NCBI GenBank assembly: GCA_900113385.1
Contig: FOPE01000003.1
Coordinates: forward strand, 1 to 64,000
DNA length: 64,000 nucleotides
From: Lachnospiraceae bacterium C7
GTDB lineage: Bacteria > Bacillota > Clostridia > Lachnospirales > Lachnospiraceae
Reading direction: 5' to 3'
Below the pieces are notes generated by a model, which did not search any database, was not told where the DNA came from, and worked only from the letters and a program-made list of their open reading frames with translations. The translations under genes were made by a program, and so were the position numbers. Shown piece by piece: positions 37,433-46,684 of the stretch. The first letter of the stretch is position 1, and each line of letters starts with the position of its first letter.

Positions 37433-38176
37433 AAAAAAGGATCATTAACACTTGAGGCTGCTGTCATAATTCCTTTTGTAGCAGCATTTTTAGTGAGTAT
37501 ACTTTTCTTCTTTCGGGTACTGCAAGTGCAAACAGCAGTCCAGGAAAGCCTAACTTATTCAGCAAGAAAAAGTGCCGCTACATCTGTTGTAACAGAAAAA
37601 AGTGCTGTAAATTTAAGTATGGCAAAAGGGTATTATTTTTTCCACGTATCACGATATCAAGCGGCAAGAAAGTACATAGATGGAACTTGGGTAGCTACAA
37701 GTTTCGCAGGAAGTGACTGTTCACAGGAATATATTGATTTAAAAGTAAATTATGATGTTAAATTACCCGTTAGTTTTTTTAATATAAAAAAAGTGACAGT
37801 CTATCAAGGAATAAAACAACGCCGATGGGTTGGTGATAAGCCACATAAAAAATCAGAAGATGAGGACCCCTATGTGTATATTACAAAAACTGGATATGCA
37901 TATCATTCCACGTCTAGTTGTAGTCATATAGATTTAGGTATATCGCAAATTACAAAAAGTCAGTTGGAATCAGCTAGAAATCAGTCAGGTGGAAAATATC
38001 ATAGATGCAGTAAGTGCGGAAAAAAAGTCAAAAATGCTAATGTTTTTTACATAGCAGACTATGGAACAACGTACCATACAGATATTAATTGTAGTGGTTT
38101 AAAAAGGAGTGTTTCTAAGGTAAGACTTTCAGAAGTGGGAAATAGAACTCCGTGTAAACATTGTTATTCGGAATAA
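37370..38176 (+). CDS. TadE-like pseudopilin with a C-terminal Cys/His tandem motif
   Basis: A 268-aa protein. The leader ends CKKG, followed by SLTLEAAVIIPFVAAFLVSI with Glu at +5, a TadE-type prepilin cut site. The C-terminal 110 residues hold two copies of a motif with spaced Tyr-His, Cys and CxxC: YAYHSTSSCSHIDLG...HRCSKCGKKV and TTYHTDINCSGLKRS...RTPCKHCYSE. These look like metal-binding ribbons or disulfide-stapled knobs displayed outside the cell. The ribosome site (AAAGAAAGG) is rather far from the ATG, and the start lies in the loop of an inverted repeat. Confidence 0.78.
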   Translation: MYAKNNKKYNNIKLKAPVYTCKKGSLTLEAAVIIPFVAAFLVSILFFFRVLQVQTAVQESLTYSARKSAATSVVTEKSAVNLSMAKGYYFFHVSRYQAARKYIDGTWVATSFAGSDCSQEYIDLKVNYDVKLPVSFFNIKKVTVYQGIKQRRWVGDKPHKKSEDEDPYVYITKTGYAYHSTSSCSHIDLGISQITKSQLESARNQSGGKYHRCSKCGKKVKNANVFYIADYGTTYHTDINCSGLKRSVSKVRLSEVGNRTPCKHCYSE

Positions 38177-38216
38177 AAAGTAACTTATAAACAAAAGAAA
38201 GATAGAGAGGAATAAA

Positions 38217-38759
38217 ATGAGTAATTTATCTACATTGTCAACTTTAGCAGAGATGACAACAATGACAGGAATGACAAAATATTTAGTGATACCAATTATA
38301 TTATGGATCACTTCAAGTGTATATTTGGCACTAATGGCATATAGTGATGTAAAAACAAAAGAAATACCAGTTAAGATATCGATTGGATTTGGAATTGCAG
38401 GAATAGCTTTAACATTATTTTCAAGTATGATTTTTAGCTATGGTTCAGTTTCATATTTCTTTAAATCTTTCTCTAGTTATATAATTTTTGCATTAATTCC
38501 AGGAGCAATAGTATTTGCAGTGGCTTATTTCACTGGACAAGCTGTAGGATATGGAGATGCAATAGTTATTACAGTTTTAGGAATTCTCATGGGTGGAAAA
38601 GGTGTTTTCTCATTGGTGCTTTATGCAATTTTTATTGCAGGTTTTATGGCTCTTGTAGAAATTTTTATATTAAAAAAAGATAAGAAATTTGAAATGCCAT
38701 TTGTACCATTTTTATTCGTGGCATATGTAATGGCAAATGCAGCAGGTTTCTTATTCTAA
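38217..38759 (+). CDS. Second A24 prepilin peptidase
   Basis: A 180-aa membrane protease with about six hydrophobic helices. The catalytic Asp motifs are MAYSDVKTKEIPVK and the GxGD in AVGYGDAIVITV. It differs strongly from the A24 protein at 30664, so it is not a recent duplicate. The two may serve different substrates (Flp against TadE-like proteins). AGAGAGGAA precedes the ATG. It follows the Cys/His pseudopilin by 40 bases. Confidence 0.82.
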   Translation: MSNLSTLSTLAEMTTMTGMTKYLVIPIILWITSSVYLALMAYSDVKTKEIPVKISIGFGIAGIALTLFSSMIFSYGSVSYFFKSFSSYIIFALIPGAIVFAVAYFTGQAVGYGDAIVITVLGILMGGKGVFSLVLYAIFIAGFMALVEIFILKKDKKFEMPFVPFLFVAYVMANAAGFLF

Positions 38760-38878
38760 TTTATTGCGCACAATATATAAAAACAAACTAATATATTAGA
38801 CGCAAAAAAGTAGAAATCTTAGATTGAATTTTTGAAATTTGAGAGATTTACTGTTAACAAATTTTCATAATTCATAGG

Positions 38879-38908
38879 TTGCGTGTTACAGTTGTAGCAC
38901 GCAATTTT
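38879..38908 (+). terminator. Strong hairpin inside the Tad locus
   Basis: TTGCGTGTTAC pairs with GTAGCACGCAA (one T-G) around the tetraloop AGTT and is followed by TTTTAT. The short T tail suggests partial termination or an RNA-stabilising role between the second A24 gene and the small TadE-like gene. Confidence 0.6.
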
Positions 38909-38933
38909 ATAAATGAATGACATGAGATGGTAA

Positions 38934-39227
38934 ATGAAAAATAGAAGAGAAAAAGTGATAGAGATGGTAAAACATAAAAATATACTTAAAAAAGTTAAAA
39001 ATATATTTAAAAAGGATTTAAAAGCTAAGGGTTCATACACAATAGAGGCAGCAATCCTAGTTCCACTATTAATAGTTGTTTTTATGACAAGTATAAAACT
39101 TGGAATCACACTATATCAAGAGATTGAGAGTGAGAAAGAAGATCAAAAGATTGTAAATATGTGGGAAGTAAAAGATTTTTACTTTGTAGAAGCGGGAAAA
39201 AGCCTAATAGATGAAAAAAATCTCTAA
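38934..39227 (+). CDS. Small TadE-like pseudopilin
   Basis: A 97-aa protein. A very basic leader ends LKAKG, followed by SYTIEAAILVPLLIVVFMTS, again with Glu at +5 after the Gly. The tail is charged. It fits a TadE/TadF-type minor pilin. The start is uncertain: ATG 38934 (weak GATGG upstream) or an in-frame ATG at 38964. It lies 40 bases before the FHA gene. Confidence 0.72.
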   Translation: MKNRREKVIEMVKHKNILKKVKNIFKKDLKAKGSYTIEAAILVPLLIVVFMTSIKLGITLYQEIESEKEDQKIVNMWEVKDFYFVEAGKSLIDEKNL

Positions 39228-39267
39228 ATTTAAAGGAAAGGAGAAGCTTGTTTAAGCAAAGAAAAAA

Positions 39268-40527
39268 ATGGATAATGAAATGATTCAAAGCGTAAAATAT
39301 GAGCGAAATGTAACAGGAAGTTTCCTGAAAATGCCAGTAATAAAGGATAAATCCATAGATGAAAAGTTTTTTTTGAAAAATAAAATAAAAGGTTCATTAG
39401 AAGCTAAAAAATGTTTTATAGATGGAGTGGGTGAGTATTGGTATGACATTACAGGGATGCAATCCTTGAATAATTACATAAAAATTAAAAAGCTTGATTT
39501 AGATTTTTATAAAAAGCTTGTACTTACAATCTGCGAAGAGATTGAACATTTAGAAAGTAATCTTCTTGATCAAAATGCACTTGTATTGAACCAAGAGTTT
39601 ATCTATATTGCAGGGCAGAATGAAAAAATAAAATTCACTTTTTACCCAGGCTATGAGAGTGGAGTGGCAAAAAATTTCATAAATCTAATTGAATTTATTA
39701 TGAAACAGATAGACCATGAAAATAAGGAACTGGTAGAATTTATCTATAACATTTATGATAAATTGCAGGAAAATGAATACAGCGTGTTAGAAATAAAGAA
39801 GTATTTACTTTTAGAAAAACCTAAAAAAATTGATGAGCAAAATGAAAAATTAATTGTAGAAGATTATACGGCTCAAAATTTTAAAAAGGCAAACAAAACT
39901 ATAGAAACAAGGCCAAAAACTATAACAACAAAAGAATTATATAAGGGCGATACTATTAAAAATGAGAAGAAAGAAAAAGATGAAGCTAAAGAGACTAGTA
40001 ATAGTTGTAGCAAAGTCAAAAAAATAATTTTCGATTTTTTAGGCATTAGCGAACCAGAAAAAAAGCCTAAAAATAAAAGTAGTTTTAAGAAGAACAAACC
40101 AAAATTACAAATGCAAAAAAACTGGAAAACCCCTGAAAATCAAGAACCTATAACACCTATATATCCAGACATGGAAATAGAAGAAGAGACATATACTGCA
40201 TGTAAAACAGTTTGCTTAAGTGATTATAGGGAAAAGCCGGAGGGCCGTCTTTTATATGAAGGTTTAGATAATCTAAAAGATATTTTATTAGATAAAAAAA
40301 CGTGCACAGTAGGAAAAAATCCAGATGCAGATGTTAGAATCGAAAAAGAAACTATAAGTAATTTTCATTGTCAAATATCTGAAAAAAATGATAATTATTA
40401 TATAGAAGATTTGAACTCTACCAACGGAACAAAGGTAAATGGAGAACTTCTACAATATAATAAAAAGGTGAAACTTAAAAGCAATGATATTATTCACTTT
40501 GCTGATGCAAAATATAGATTTTTGTAA
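39268..40527 (+). CDS. FHA-domain protein of the Tad locus (DUF6382-like N-terminus)
   Basis: A 419-aa cytosolic protein. Residues about 1-185 form an N-terminal domain that I read as DUF6382 (FDGVGEYWYDITGMQ-type region). A Lys/Glu/Pro-rich linker follows (about 190-320), and the C-terminus is an FHA domain (about 335-419) with CTVGKNPDADVRIEKETISN, FHCQIS and DLNSTNGTKVNGE. FHA domains bind phosphothreonine, so the natural partner is a Ser/Thr kinase such as the one at 25254-26603. GGAG lies unusually far (about 25 bases) upstream, with a GCTT/AAGC mini-hairpin between it and the ATG. It is the last clear gene of the Tad locus. Confidence 0.85.
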   Translation: MDNEMIQSVKYERNVTGSFLKMPVIKDKSIDEKFFLKNKIKGSLEAKKCFIDGVGEYWYDITGMQSLNNYIKIKKLDLDFYKKLVLTICEEIEHLESNLLDQNALVLNQEFIYIAGQNEKIKFTFYPGYESGVAKNFINLIEFIMKQIDHENKELVEFIYNIYDKLQENEYSVLEIKKYLLLEKPKKIDEQNEKLIVEDYTAQNFKKANKTIETRPKTITTKELYKGDTIKNEKKEKDEAKETSNSCSKVKKIIFDFLGISEPEKKPKNKSSFKKNKPKLQMQKNWKTPENQEPITPIYPDMEIEEETYTACKTVCLSDYREKPEGRLLYEGLDNLKDILLDKKTCTVGKNPDADVRIEKETISNFHCQISEKNDNYYIEDLNSTNGTKVNGELLQYNKKVKLKSNDIIHFADAKYRFL

Positions 40528-40630
40528 AATGGTACAAATTTAATTTTGTTATTACCCAGTTCTTGATAATAGGTAAAATTATAATTATAATTTACTTATA
40601 GGACAAAAAATATGATAACTGAGGTGAAAA

Positions 40631-41692
40631 ATGAACAATATCAGGAGCGAAAATAGTTTTTTTAACATATTAAAAGATGAAGGATTTTTGCCAATTGATA
40701 TTGGTAAAGGTCCTCATTTTCAAGCACTTTATCGGGTAAGTGCAAATGGAGATACTAATTTTTTTGTAGTGGTTCACGGATATGAAATGCCAGAGTTGAA
40801 TATAAATGAGTTTTGTGAGGTTGAATATAAGTGCAAAGAGATAGGAAATTATGGCTTGAATGCAAAAAGCAATGTGCAATTTTTTATAGCAGACAGGAAT
40901 GGCAACAGATTAAAGGAAATTAGTGTTTATCTAGAAAATGCTTGGGGAGTCGATTTGCAAAATGGAGTTCTTGTAGTGTATGAAAATCAAAGAGAAGATT
41001 TTTGCGGATTAAGACGTAGATTAGATCAAATCGATTATTTGAAAGAAAAAAATAAAATGGATTTGGGAATTTTAAAAACAGAAATTCCTATAGTGACTTA
41101 TGGATTAATAGCTATTAATGTAATAATTTTTATTATTTACGAATTAATTGGAAATACAATGAATACAGAATTTATGTGGAAACACGGAGCGTCAAGCGTA
41201 TATGATGTGGTATATAATCATGAATTCTGGAGATTATTTACTAGTATGTTTTTGCATTTTGGAATAGCTCATTTAACTAATAATATGATAATGTTATTAC
41301 TTATAGGTGAAAAAGTAGAGAAGGCTCTAGGAAAAATCAATTATTTAATACTATATATTTCTGCAGGGTTAGGAGCTTCTGTAATATCATGCGGATATGA
41401 TTTCTTGACAGATAACCTAGTTATTTCTGCAGGAGCATCTGGTGCGATTTTTGGAGTTTTTGGAGCATTATTATATATTGTATTTTGCAATAGAGGAAGT
41501 AACAAAACAGTATCATATACAAGGGTTATGGTTGTAATTATTTTATGTATATATTCTGGATTTGCGTCAGTTGGAGTGGATAATGCAGCTCACATCGGTG
41601 GATTGATTGTAGGATTTATCGTATCGACTTTATTATATACAAGCAATAAACGCAAATACTCGAGGAGAAGATATCCACATAAAGTAGCGTAG
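40631..41692 (+). CDS. Rhomboid intramembrane serine protease
   Basis: A 353-aa protein with a soluble N-terminal domain (about 1-140) and six to seven membrane helices. The catalytic Ser270 is in AGASGAIFG and His321 in NAAHIGG, the rhomboid dyad. HEFWRLFTSMFLHFGIAHL is also a family signature. GAGGTG precedes the ATG. It cuts membrane proteins; the substrate is unknown, although its place next to the Tad locus could be meaningful. Confidence 0.9.
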   Translation: MNNIRSENSFFNILKDEGFLPIDIGKGPHFQALYRVSANGDTNFFVVVHGYEMPELNINEFCEVEYKCKEIGNYGLNAKSNVQFFIADRNGNRLKEISVYLENAWGVDLQNGVLVVYENQREDFCGLRRRLDQIDYLKEKNKMDLGILKTEIPIVTYGLIAINVIIFIIYELIGNTMNTEFMWKHGASSVYDVVYNHEFWRLFTSMFLHFGIAHLTNNMIMLLLIGEKVEKALGKINYLILYISAGLGASVISCGYDFLTDNLVISAGASGAIFGVFGALLYIVFCNRGSNKTVSYTRVMVVIILCIYSGFASVGVDNAAHIGGLIVGFIVSTLLYTSNKRKYSRRRYPHKVA

Positions 41693-41769
41693 AAGGTTGA
41701 TTTTAAGGCAAAAATTAAATATACTAAAAGTAGTAGGTGTTATAGAAAAAATATTGGTGAGGTGCTTTT

Positions 41770-42771
41770 ATGAAAGTGAAAATTTATTATGGGGGAAGAG
41801 GATTATTAGATGACCCTACTTTATATGTAGTTACAAAAATGGAAACAGTTCTTAAAGAATTAAGGGTAGATGTTGAAAGATTCAATATATATGAACACAA
41901 AAGTGAAATAGCAACACTTCCACAGACTTTTAAGGATGCAGATGGAATTATTCTTGCAACTACAGTAGAATGGTTAGGAATAGGTGGATATATGCAGCAG
42001 TTTTTAGATGCTTGTTGGCTTTATGGAGACAAGAGTAAAATACCATCTATTTATATGCAACCAATTGTTATGTCAACGACATACGGAGAACGAGAAGGTG
42101 AAATGACATTATCAAATGCCTGGGAAATTTTAGGAGGATCACCATGTCCAGGACTTTGTGGATATGTAGATGATTTAGCAACTTTTAAGATGAACGAAGA
42201 CTATAATCTTATTATAGAAAAAAAGGCAGAAAGCTTATATCGTGTAATATCTCAAAAAGTTAAAAATCTTCCTACAAGTAATCAAGCTGTAAAACAGAGT
42301 GTTTTAAGGACTCAGTCACTTAACCTTACTCCACAAGAAAGTGAACAATTGTCTAAATATGTATCAGATGACACATATGTAAAAAAACAAAAAGAGGATA
42401 TTGAAGAATTAGCTTCGATGTATAAGAATCTTTTAGGAAGAGACGAAACTATAGAAAATGAGCCTTATACAGATGAATTTAAAAATCACTTTGTACCACA
42501 AAGTGGATTTAGCGCATCGTATTTGTTTTTGATAGAAGGAATAAATAAGCCTCTTTTTATAGAAATTAATAATGCAAATATTGATATTTCATATGGTAAA
42601 AAAGACGATGCAGATGTAGTTGTAAAGGTTTCTACTAATGTATTAGATAATATTTTATCTGGAAAAATGACTTTCCAAAGAGCTTTTATGACAGGTGCTG
42701 TAGCTGCTAAAGGCAATTTTAAAACGTTAAAAATGTTAGATTCTATTTTTAAATTAGAAGTTTTAGCATAA
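41770..42771 (+). CDS. Flavodoxin-like domain fused to an SCP2-like domain
   Basis: A 333-aa cytosolic protein. Residues about 1-160 have a flavodoxin/NADPH-reductase-like alternation, with DADGIILATTVEWLGIGGYM as the loop that usually holds flavin. The C-terminal part (about 225-333) resembles an SCP-2 sterol-carrier domain (ADVVVKVSTNVLDNILSGKM, FQRAFMTGAVAAKGNF). The fusion suggests a flavoenzyme acting on a lipid-like ligand, but neither cofactor nor substrate can be seen directly. GGTGAGGTG precedes the ATG. Confidence 0.72.
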   Translation: MKVKIYYGGRGLLDDPTLYVVTKMETVLKELRVDVERFNIYEHKSEIATLPQTFKDADGIILATTVEWLGIGGYMQQFLDACWLYGDKSKIPSIYMQPIVMSTTYGEREGEMTLSNAWEILGGSPCPGLCGYVDDLATFKMNEDYNLIIEKKAESLYRVISQKVKNLPTSNQAVKQSVLRTQSLNLTPQESEQLSKYVSDDTYVKKQKEDIEELASMYKNLLGRDETIENEPYTDEFKNHFVPQSGFSASYLFLIEGINKPLFIEINNANIDISYGKKDDADVVVKVSTNVLDNILSGKMTFQRAFMTGAVAAKGNFKTLKMLDSIFKLEVLA

Positions 42772-42850
42772 ATAATAAACATTACAAAGATTATGGCAAT
42801 AATCGAAGTCAAGGATGACAAAAGAGTTAAAGAAAAGAGGAAATTTGAGA

Positions 42851-43276
42851 ATGAAGGACAACAATTGTATTTTTTGCAAATTAGCAAATGGAGACATCCC
42901 AACAAATTCAATTTATGAAGATGAAGATTTTAATGTGATTTTAGATGCATCACCAGCAACAAAGGGACATGCGCTTATTTTACCAAAAAATCATTATGCA
43001 AATATTTATGAAATAGAGCCAGAATTACTTGGCAAAGCTGCTAAGCTTGCTCAAAAAATCATAAAAAAAGAGAAAGATATTTTAGGATGCCAAGGATATA
43101 ATTTAGTGCAGAATAATGGAGAAGTAGCCGGCCAAACAGTGTTCCATTTTCATATGCATTTAATTCCTAGATATGAAAATGAAAAGGAAGATACAACAGG
43201 ACTTGTAGAGTGGGAGCAACGTAATATTGATCCAGAAGAAATGCAAGAAATTTGTAAAAAGATGAAATTAAACTAA
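42851..43276 (+). CDS. HIT-family nucleotide hydrolase
   Basis: A 141-aa protein of the histidine-triad family (Hint/HinT type), which cleaves phosphoramidate links of AMP-lysine and similar nucleotides. It has CIFCKLANGDIP at the N-terminus and the triad FHFHMHLIPR. The start at 42851 is supported by AGAGG and by MKDNNCIFCK as the normal beginning; an upstream in-frame ATG (42815) adds an unlikely Lys/Arg extension. Confidence 0.93.
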   Translation: MKDNNCIFCKLANGDIPTNSIYEDEDFNVILDASPATKGHALILPKNHYANIYEIEPELLGKAAKLAQKIIKKEKDILGCQGYNLVQNNGEVAGQTVFHFHMHLIPRYENEKEDTTGLVEWEQRNIDPEEMQEICKKMKLN

Positions 43277-43362
43277 TACGTTTCAGATAAAATGACCACA
43301 GCTTTTAAGTAAAGTGTAGTTGAGGGAAAGAGATTTAAAAGTAAAAATAATAAATTATATAA

Positions 43363-43402
43363 AAAACGCACCATAGCTATTAAGCTTAGGTGCGCTTTTT
43401 TT
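43363..43402 (+). terminator. Terminator after the HIT gene
   Basis: CGCACC and GGTGCG form the outer stem, with AGCT repeats pairing inside, followed by seven T. Further right (43431-43446) is a perfect 16-bp palindrome, ATACTTCATGAAGTAT. Confidence 0.8.
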
Positions 43403-43509
43403 ATATGGGTTAATATACAAAACTCATATAATACTTCATGAAGTATTTATATAATAATTTATAAAATATTTATATAACAATTTTTATAGATATTCTATTA
43501 TTTAAATAG

Positions 43510-44577
43510 TTATTTTGCAGTTTCTTCTATTAAAGAGATAACTGTTCCAATAGAATCGACTTGACCGCTATTTTCCATTGCTTTGATATATTTATCTCTG
43601 TTTTCAAAAGTATCTTTTACTGTATCTAAAAGAAGTTTATCTGTAAGAGTTTCTTCTTCAAGAACAACAGAAAAACCTTGTTTTTTAAAGGACTTAGCAT
43701 TTAAAATTTGATCGCCACGGCTTGCAGCAGCAGAAAGTGGAATCAAAATATTTGGCTTTCTAAGGGCAAGAAGTTCACAAATTGAGTTGGCACCTGCTCT
43801 TGAAATTACGATATCACAAAGAGCAAACATATCAGTAAGTTCCTTGTTTGCATACTCAAACTGAGAGTAACCTGTTAAACTATCAAGTTCTGGTTTAAGA
43901 TTACCTTTACCACAGAGGTGAATAATATTAAATTTTTCAAGAAGTTCTGGCAAAACATTTCTTACAGCTTCATTAATAATTCTAGATCCTGAACTGCCAC
44001 CTACAATAAGAAGAACTGGCTTATCATGATTTGGAAAATTACAATATTTTAATGCCTTTTCAGGAGAACCACCAAAAAGTTCTTGTCTAATAGGAGAACC
44101 AGTTAAAACGGCTTTGTCCTTAGGTAAATATTTCATTGTTTCTGGGAAGTTGCAACATACCTTTTTGGCTCTTGGAATTGCAATTCTATTAGCTAATCCA
44201 GGAGTAATATCAGATTCATGAATAATAGCAGGAACGTGGCAAATTTTTGCAGCAAGTACAACAGGAACAGAAACAAATCCACCTTTAGAAAACACAATAT
44301 TAGGTTTAATTTTTCTAATTAAATGTATTGCTTGGAAGAATCCTTTTAATACTTTAAATGGATCTGTAAAGTTTTTCCAGTCAAAATATCTACGTAATTT
44401 TCCTGAAGAAATTCCATAATACTTAATACCTTGTGCTTCAATAAGTCCTTTTTCCATACCAGCATATGAACCAATATAAGAAATATCATATCCGGCCTCT
44501 TTAAGTGCTGGCATAAGGGCAATGTTAGGTGTAACATGTCCAGCAGTACCACCACCGGTCATAATAATTTTTTTCAT
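43510..44577 (-). CDS. murG: UDP-GlcNAc transferase MurG (lipid II synthesis)
   Basis: A 355-aa GT28 enzyme that adds N-acetylglucosamine to lipid I at the inner face of the membrane. The Gly-rich loops MTGGGTAGHVTPNIAL and LIVGGSSGSRIINEAV, and the nucleotide-binding ISRAGANSICELLAL with KPNILIPL, are typical. It stands alone on the minus strand, outside any division-and-cell-wall cluster. Confidence 0.95.
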   Translation of the reverse strand: MKKIIMTGGGTAGHVTPNIALMPALKEAGYDISYIGSYAGMEKGLIEAQGIKYYGISSGKLRRYFDWKNFTDPFKVLKGFFQAIHLIRKIKPNIVFSKGGFVSVPVVLAAKICHVPAIIHESDITPGLANRIAIPRAKKVCCNFPETMKYLPKDKAVLTGSPIRQELFGGSPEKALKYCNFPNHDKPVLLIVGGSSGSRIINEAVRNVLPELLEKFNIIHLCGKGNLKPELDSLTGYSQFEYANKELTDMFALCDIVISRAGANSICELLALRKPNILIPLSAAASRGDQILNAKSFKKQGFSVVLEEETLTDKLLLDTVKDTFENRDKYIKAMENSGQVDSIGTVISLIEETAK

Positions 44578-44652
44578 AGTTTAATCCTCTTTTCTTATTT
44601 ATAGTAGTAATGGATAAAAATCCGAAGTAATTGTCAGTTTTTTGCTTATATC

Positions 44653-44681
44653 ATATTACAACTTTATACAAAAAATGGCAA
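44653..44681 (-). promoter_or_regulatory. Promoter of murG
   Basis: On the minus strand TTGCCA, 17 bases, TAATAT, about 70 bases before the ATG. Confidence 0.45.
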
Positions 44682-44738
44682 GAAAACACAATTTAATAAA
44701 AAAGAACTCTTAAAATTTTATAAATTTTTCGCTATATC

Positions 44739-44767
44739 TTGAATAATATCCTCCGGATTGTTATAAT
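44739..44767 (+). promoter_or_regulatory. Promoter of pgi
   Basis: TTGAAT, 17 bases, TATAAT, with TG one base before the -10. It is about 40 bases before the pgi ATG. Confidence 0.75.
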
Positions 44768-44807
44768 TTAAACGAATTCGTGAAAGCAAATAAAGGAGTG
44801 TTTTATA

Positions 44808-46160
44808 ATGAGTAAAATTACATTTGATTATTCTAAAGCATCATCTTTCATCAGTGATGAAGAAGTTTCATACATGGCGAAACTTACAAATGATGCAAAA
44901 GAACAGCTAGTATCTAAAACTGGCGCAGGAAATGATTTTTTAGGATGGATTGATTTACCAGTAGCTTATGACAAAGATGAGTTTGCTAGAATCAAAAAAG
45001 CTGCCAAAAAAATCCAGTCAGATTCAGAAGTATTTGTAGTAATTGGAATCGGTGGTTCTTACCTTGGAGCAAGAGCTGCAATTGAATTTTTAAGACATGG
45101 TTTCTACAACAACATTTCAAAAGAATCTCGCAAAACTCCAGAAATCTATTATGCAGGAAATAGCATTAGTGGATCTTACTTAAAAGGTCTTATTGATGTA
45201 ATTGGAGATAGAGATTTCTCAGTTAATATTATTTCTAAATCAGGAACAACAACAGAGCCATCAATCGCATTCCGTATTTTCAGAGAAATGTTAGAAAATA
45301 AATATGGTAAAGAAGGCGCTGCAAAACGTATTTACGCTACAACAGATAAAGCTAAGGGAGCTTTAAAGAGCCTTGCTACAGAAGAAGGATATGAGACATT
45401 TGTAGTACCTGATGATGTAGGTGGACGTTTCTCAGTTCTTACAGCAGTAGGTTTACTTCCAATCGCAGTAAGTGGTGCTGACATTGACAAATTAATGGAA
45501 GGTGCAGCAGAAGGAAGAAAACTTGCATTAGAGAGCAAATTTGAAGATAATGATTCATTAAAATATGCAGCTGTTAGAAATATCTTATTAAGAAAAGGTA
45601 AAACAGTTGAAGTACTTGCAAACTATGAGCCAAGCTTCCATTATGTATCAGAATGGTGGAAACAGTTATACGGCGAAAGCGAAGGAAAAGATCAAAAAGG
45701 TTTATTCCCAGCTTCAGTTGATTTAACAACAGATCTTCATTCAATGGGACAGTTCATTCAGGACGGAGCTAGAATCATGTTTGAGACTGTATTAAACCTT
45801 GAGAAAGCTAGAGAAGAAGTTGTTATTAAAGAAGATAAAGACAATCTTGATGGACTTAACTTCTTATCAGGAAAAACAATGGACTTCGTTAACAAGAGCG
45901 CTATGACAGGAACTGTTTTAGCTCATACAGATGGAAACGTACCAAACTTAATGGTTAACATTCCAGAACAAAACGAGTTCTATCTTGGAGAATTATTCTA
46001 TTTCTTCGAGTTTGCAGTTGGTGTAAGTGGATACTTATTAGGAGTAAATCCATTTAATCAGCCAGGTGTTGAAAGCTATAAGAAGAACATGTTCGCATTA
46101 CTTGGAAAACCAGGTTATGAAGAATTAGGAAAAGAATTAGATAAAAGATTAGGAAAATAA
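44808..46160 (+). CDS. pgi: Glucose-6-phosphate isomerase
   Basis: A 450-aa glycolytic enzyme interconverting glucose-6-phosphate and fructose-6-phosphate. Signatures are [32 protein letters not shown], and [19 protein letters not shown] near the catalytic His. The length matches the shorter Gram-positive type. AAAGGAG precedes the ATG. It is a single-gene unit with its own promoter and terminator. Confidence 0.96.
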   Translation: MSKITFDYSKASSFISDEEVSYMAKLTNDAKEQLVSKTGAGNDFLGWIDLPVAYDKDEFARIKKAAKKIQSDSEVFVVIGIGGSYLGARAAIEFLRHGFYNNISKESRKTPEIYYAGNSISGSYLKGLIDVIGDRDFSVNIISKSGTTTEPSIAFRIFREMLENKYGKEGAAKRIYATTDKAKGALKSLATEEGYETFVVPDDVGGRFSVLTAVGLLPIAVSGADIDKLMEGAAEGRKLALESKFEDNDSLKYAAVRNILLRKGKTVEVLANYEPSFHYVSEWWKQLYGESEGKDQKGLFPASVDLTTDLHSMGQFIQDGARIMFETVLNLEKAREEVVIKEDKDNLDGLNFLSGKTMDFVNKSAMTGTVLAHTDGNVPNLMVNIPEQNEFYLGELFYFFEFAVGVSGYLLGVNPFNQPGVESYKKNMFALLGKPGYEELGKELDKRLGK

Positions 46161-46195
46161 TTTTTTTCTATCGGTAAATACATTATATATAGAAG

Positions 46196-46231
46196 AAAGA
46201 GGTTATCTACTTTGTAGATAGCCTCTTTTTT
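46196..46231 (+). terminator. Terminator after pgi
   Basis: GAGGTTATCTAC pairs with GTAGATAGCCTC (one T-G) and is followed by six T. Confidence 0.9.
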
Positions 46232-46684
46232 GTTGTGCAAACTGTACAAAATTTGACGTTATTTTTACAAAAAAGGTTAGTTCAAACTAACATATAAATT
46301 TTGCAAAATTAAATTTATAACATAGGGCTTAAGGGCATGAAAATACAAGAAAAAATATTACAAAAGTATTACAAATAAGGTCACAACTTCGCAATACTTT
46401 AAAACCTACTTTTTTTGTGCATATTGCCCAATAAAATATTGGAAAAAGATGCCGGTAATTGAACAAAATACTTAAGAAACACCCAGTTTATAAGGGTGAG
46501 AAGGGTTTCATAAAAATATCTTAGGTAAAATAATTTGACTAATTTGACAAAAAAAATGCTGTCTGATATACTTTGCACAGTAACAAATTTGTAATAATTG
46601 AAACACAAAATTCAAAAACGAAATATAAGTGTAACAGTTGAACGGATAACATAAACTACAAGTTACACCGTATGGAGGTAAAGT
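46232..46684. other. Long noncoding leader region before the secreted hydrolase
   Basis: About 450 bases with no gene. It contains a small hairpin GTTAGT/ACTAAC (46275-46290), the promoter at 46544-46572, and an inverted repeat GTGTAAC (46629-46635) / GTTACAC (46662-46668) that ends just before the ribosome site. The last could be an RNA hairpin in the roughly 100-base leader or a regulator site. Confidence 0.55.
46544..46572 (+). promoter_or_regulatory. Promoter of the SleB-like hydrolase gene
   Basis: Perfect TTGACA, 17 bases, TATACT, about 105 bases before the ATG. Confidence 0.8.

Noticed and set aside
43431-43446. 16-bp palindrome ATACTTCATGAAGTAT as a regulator site
   Set aside because: It lies between converging HIT and murG genes, in AT-rich DNA after a terminator, with no promoter to control. 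Noted only.
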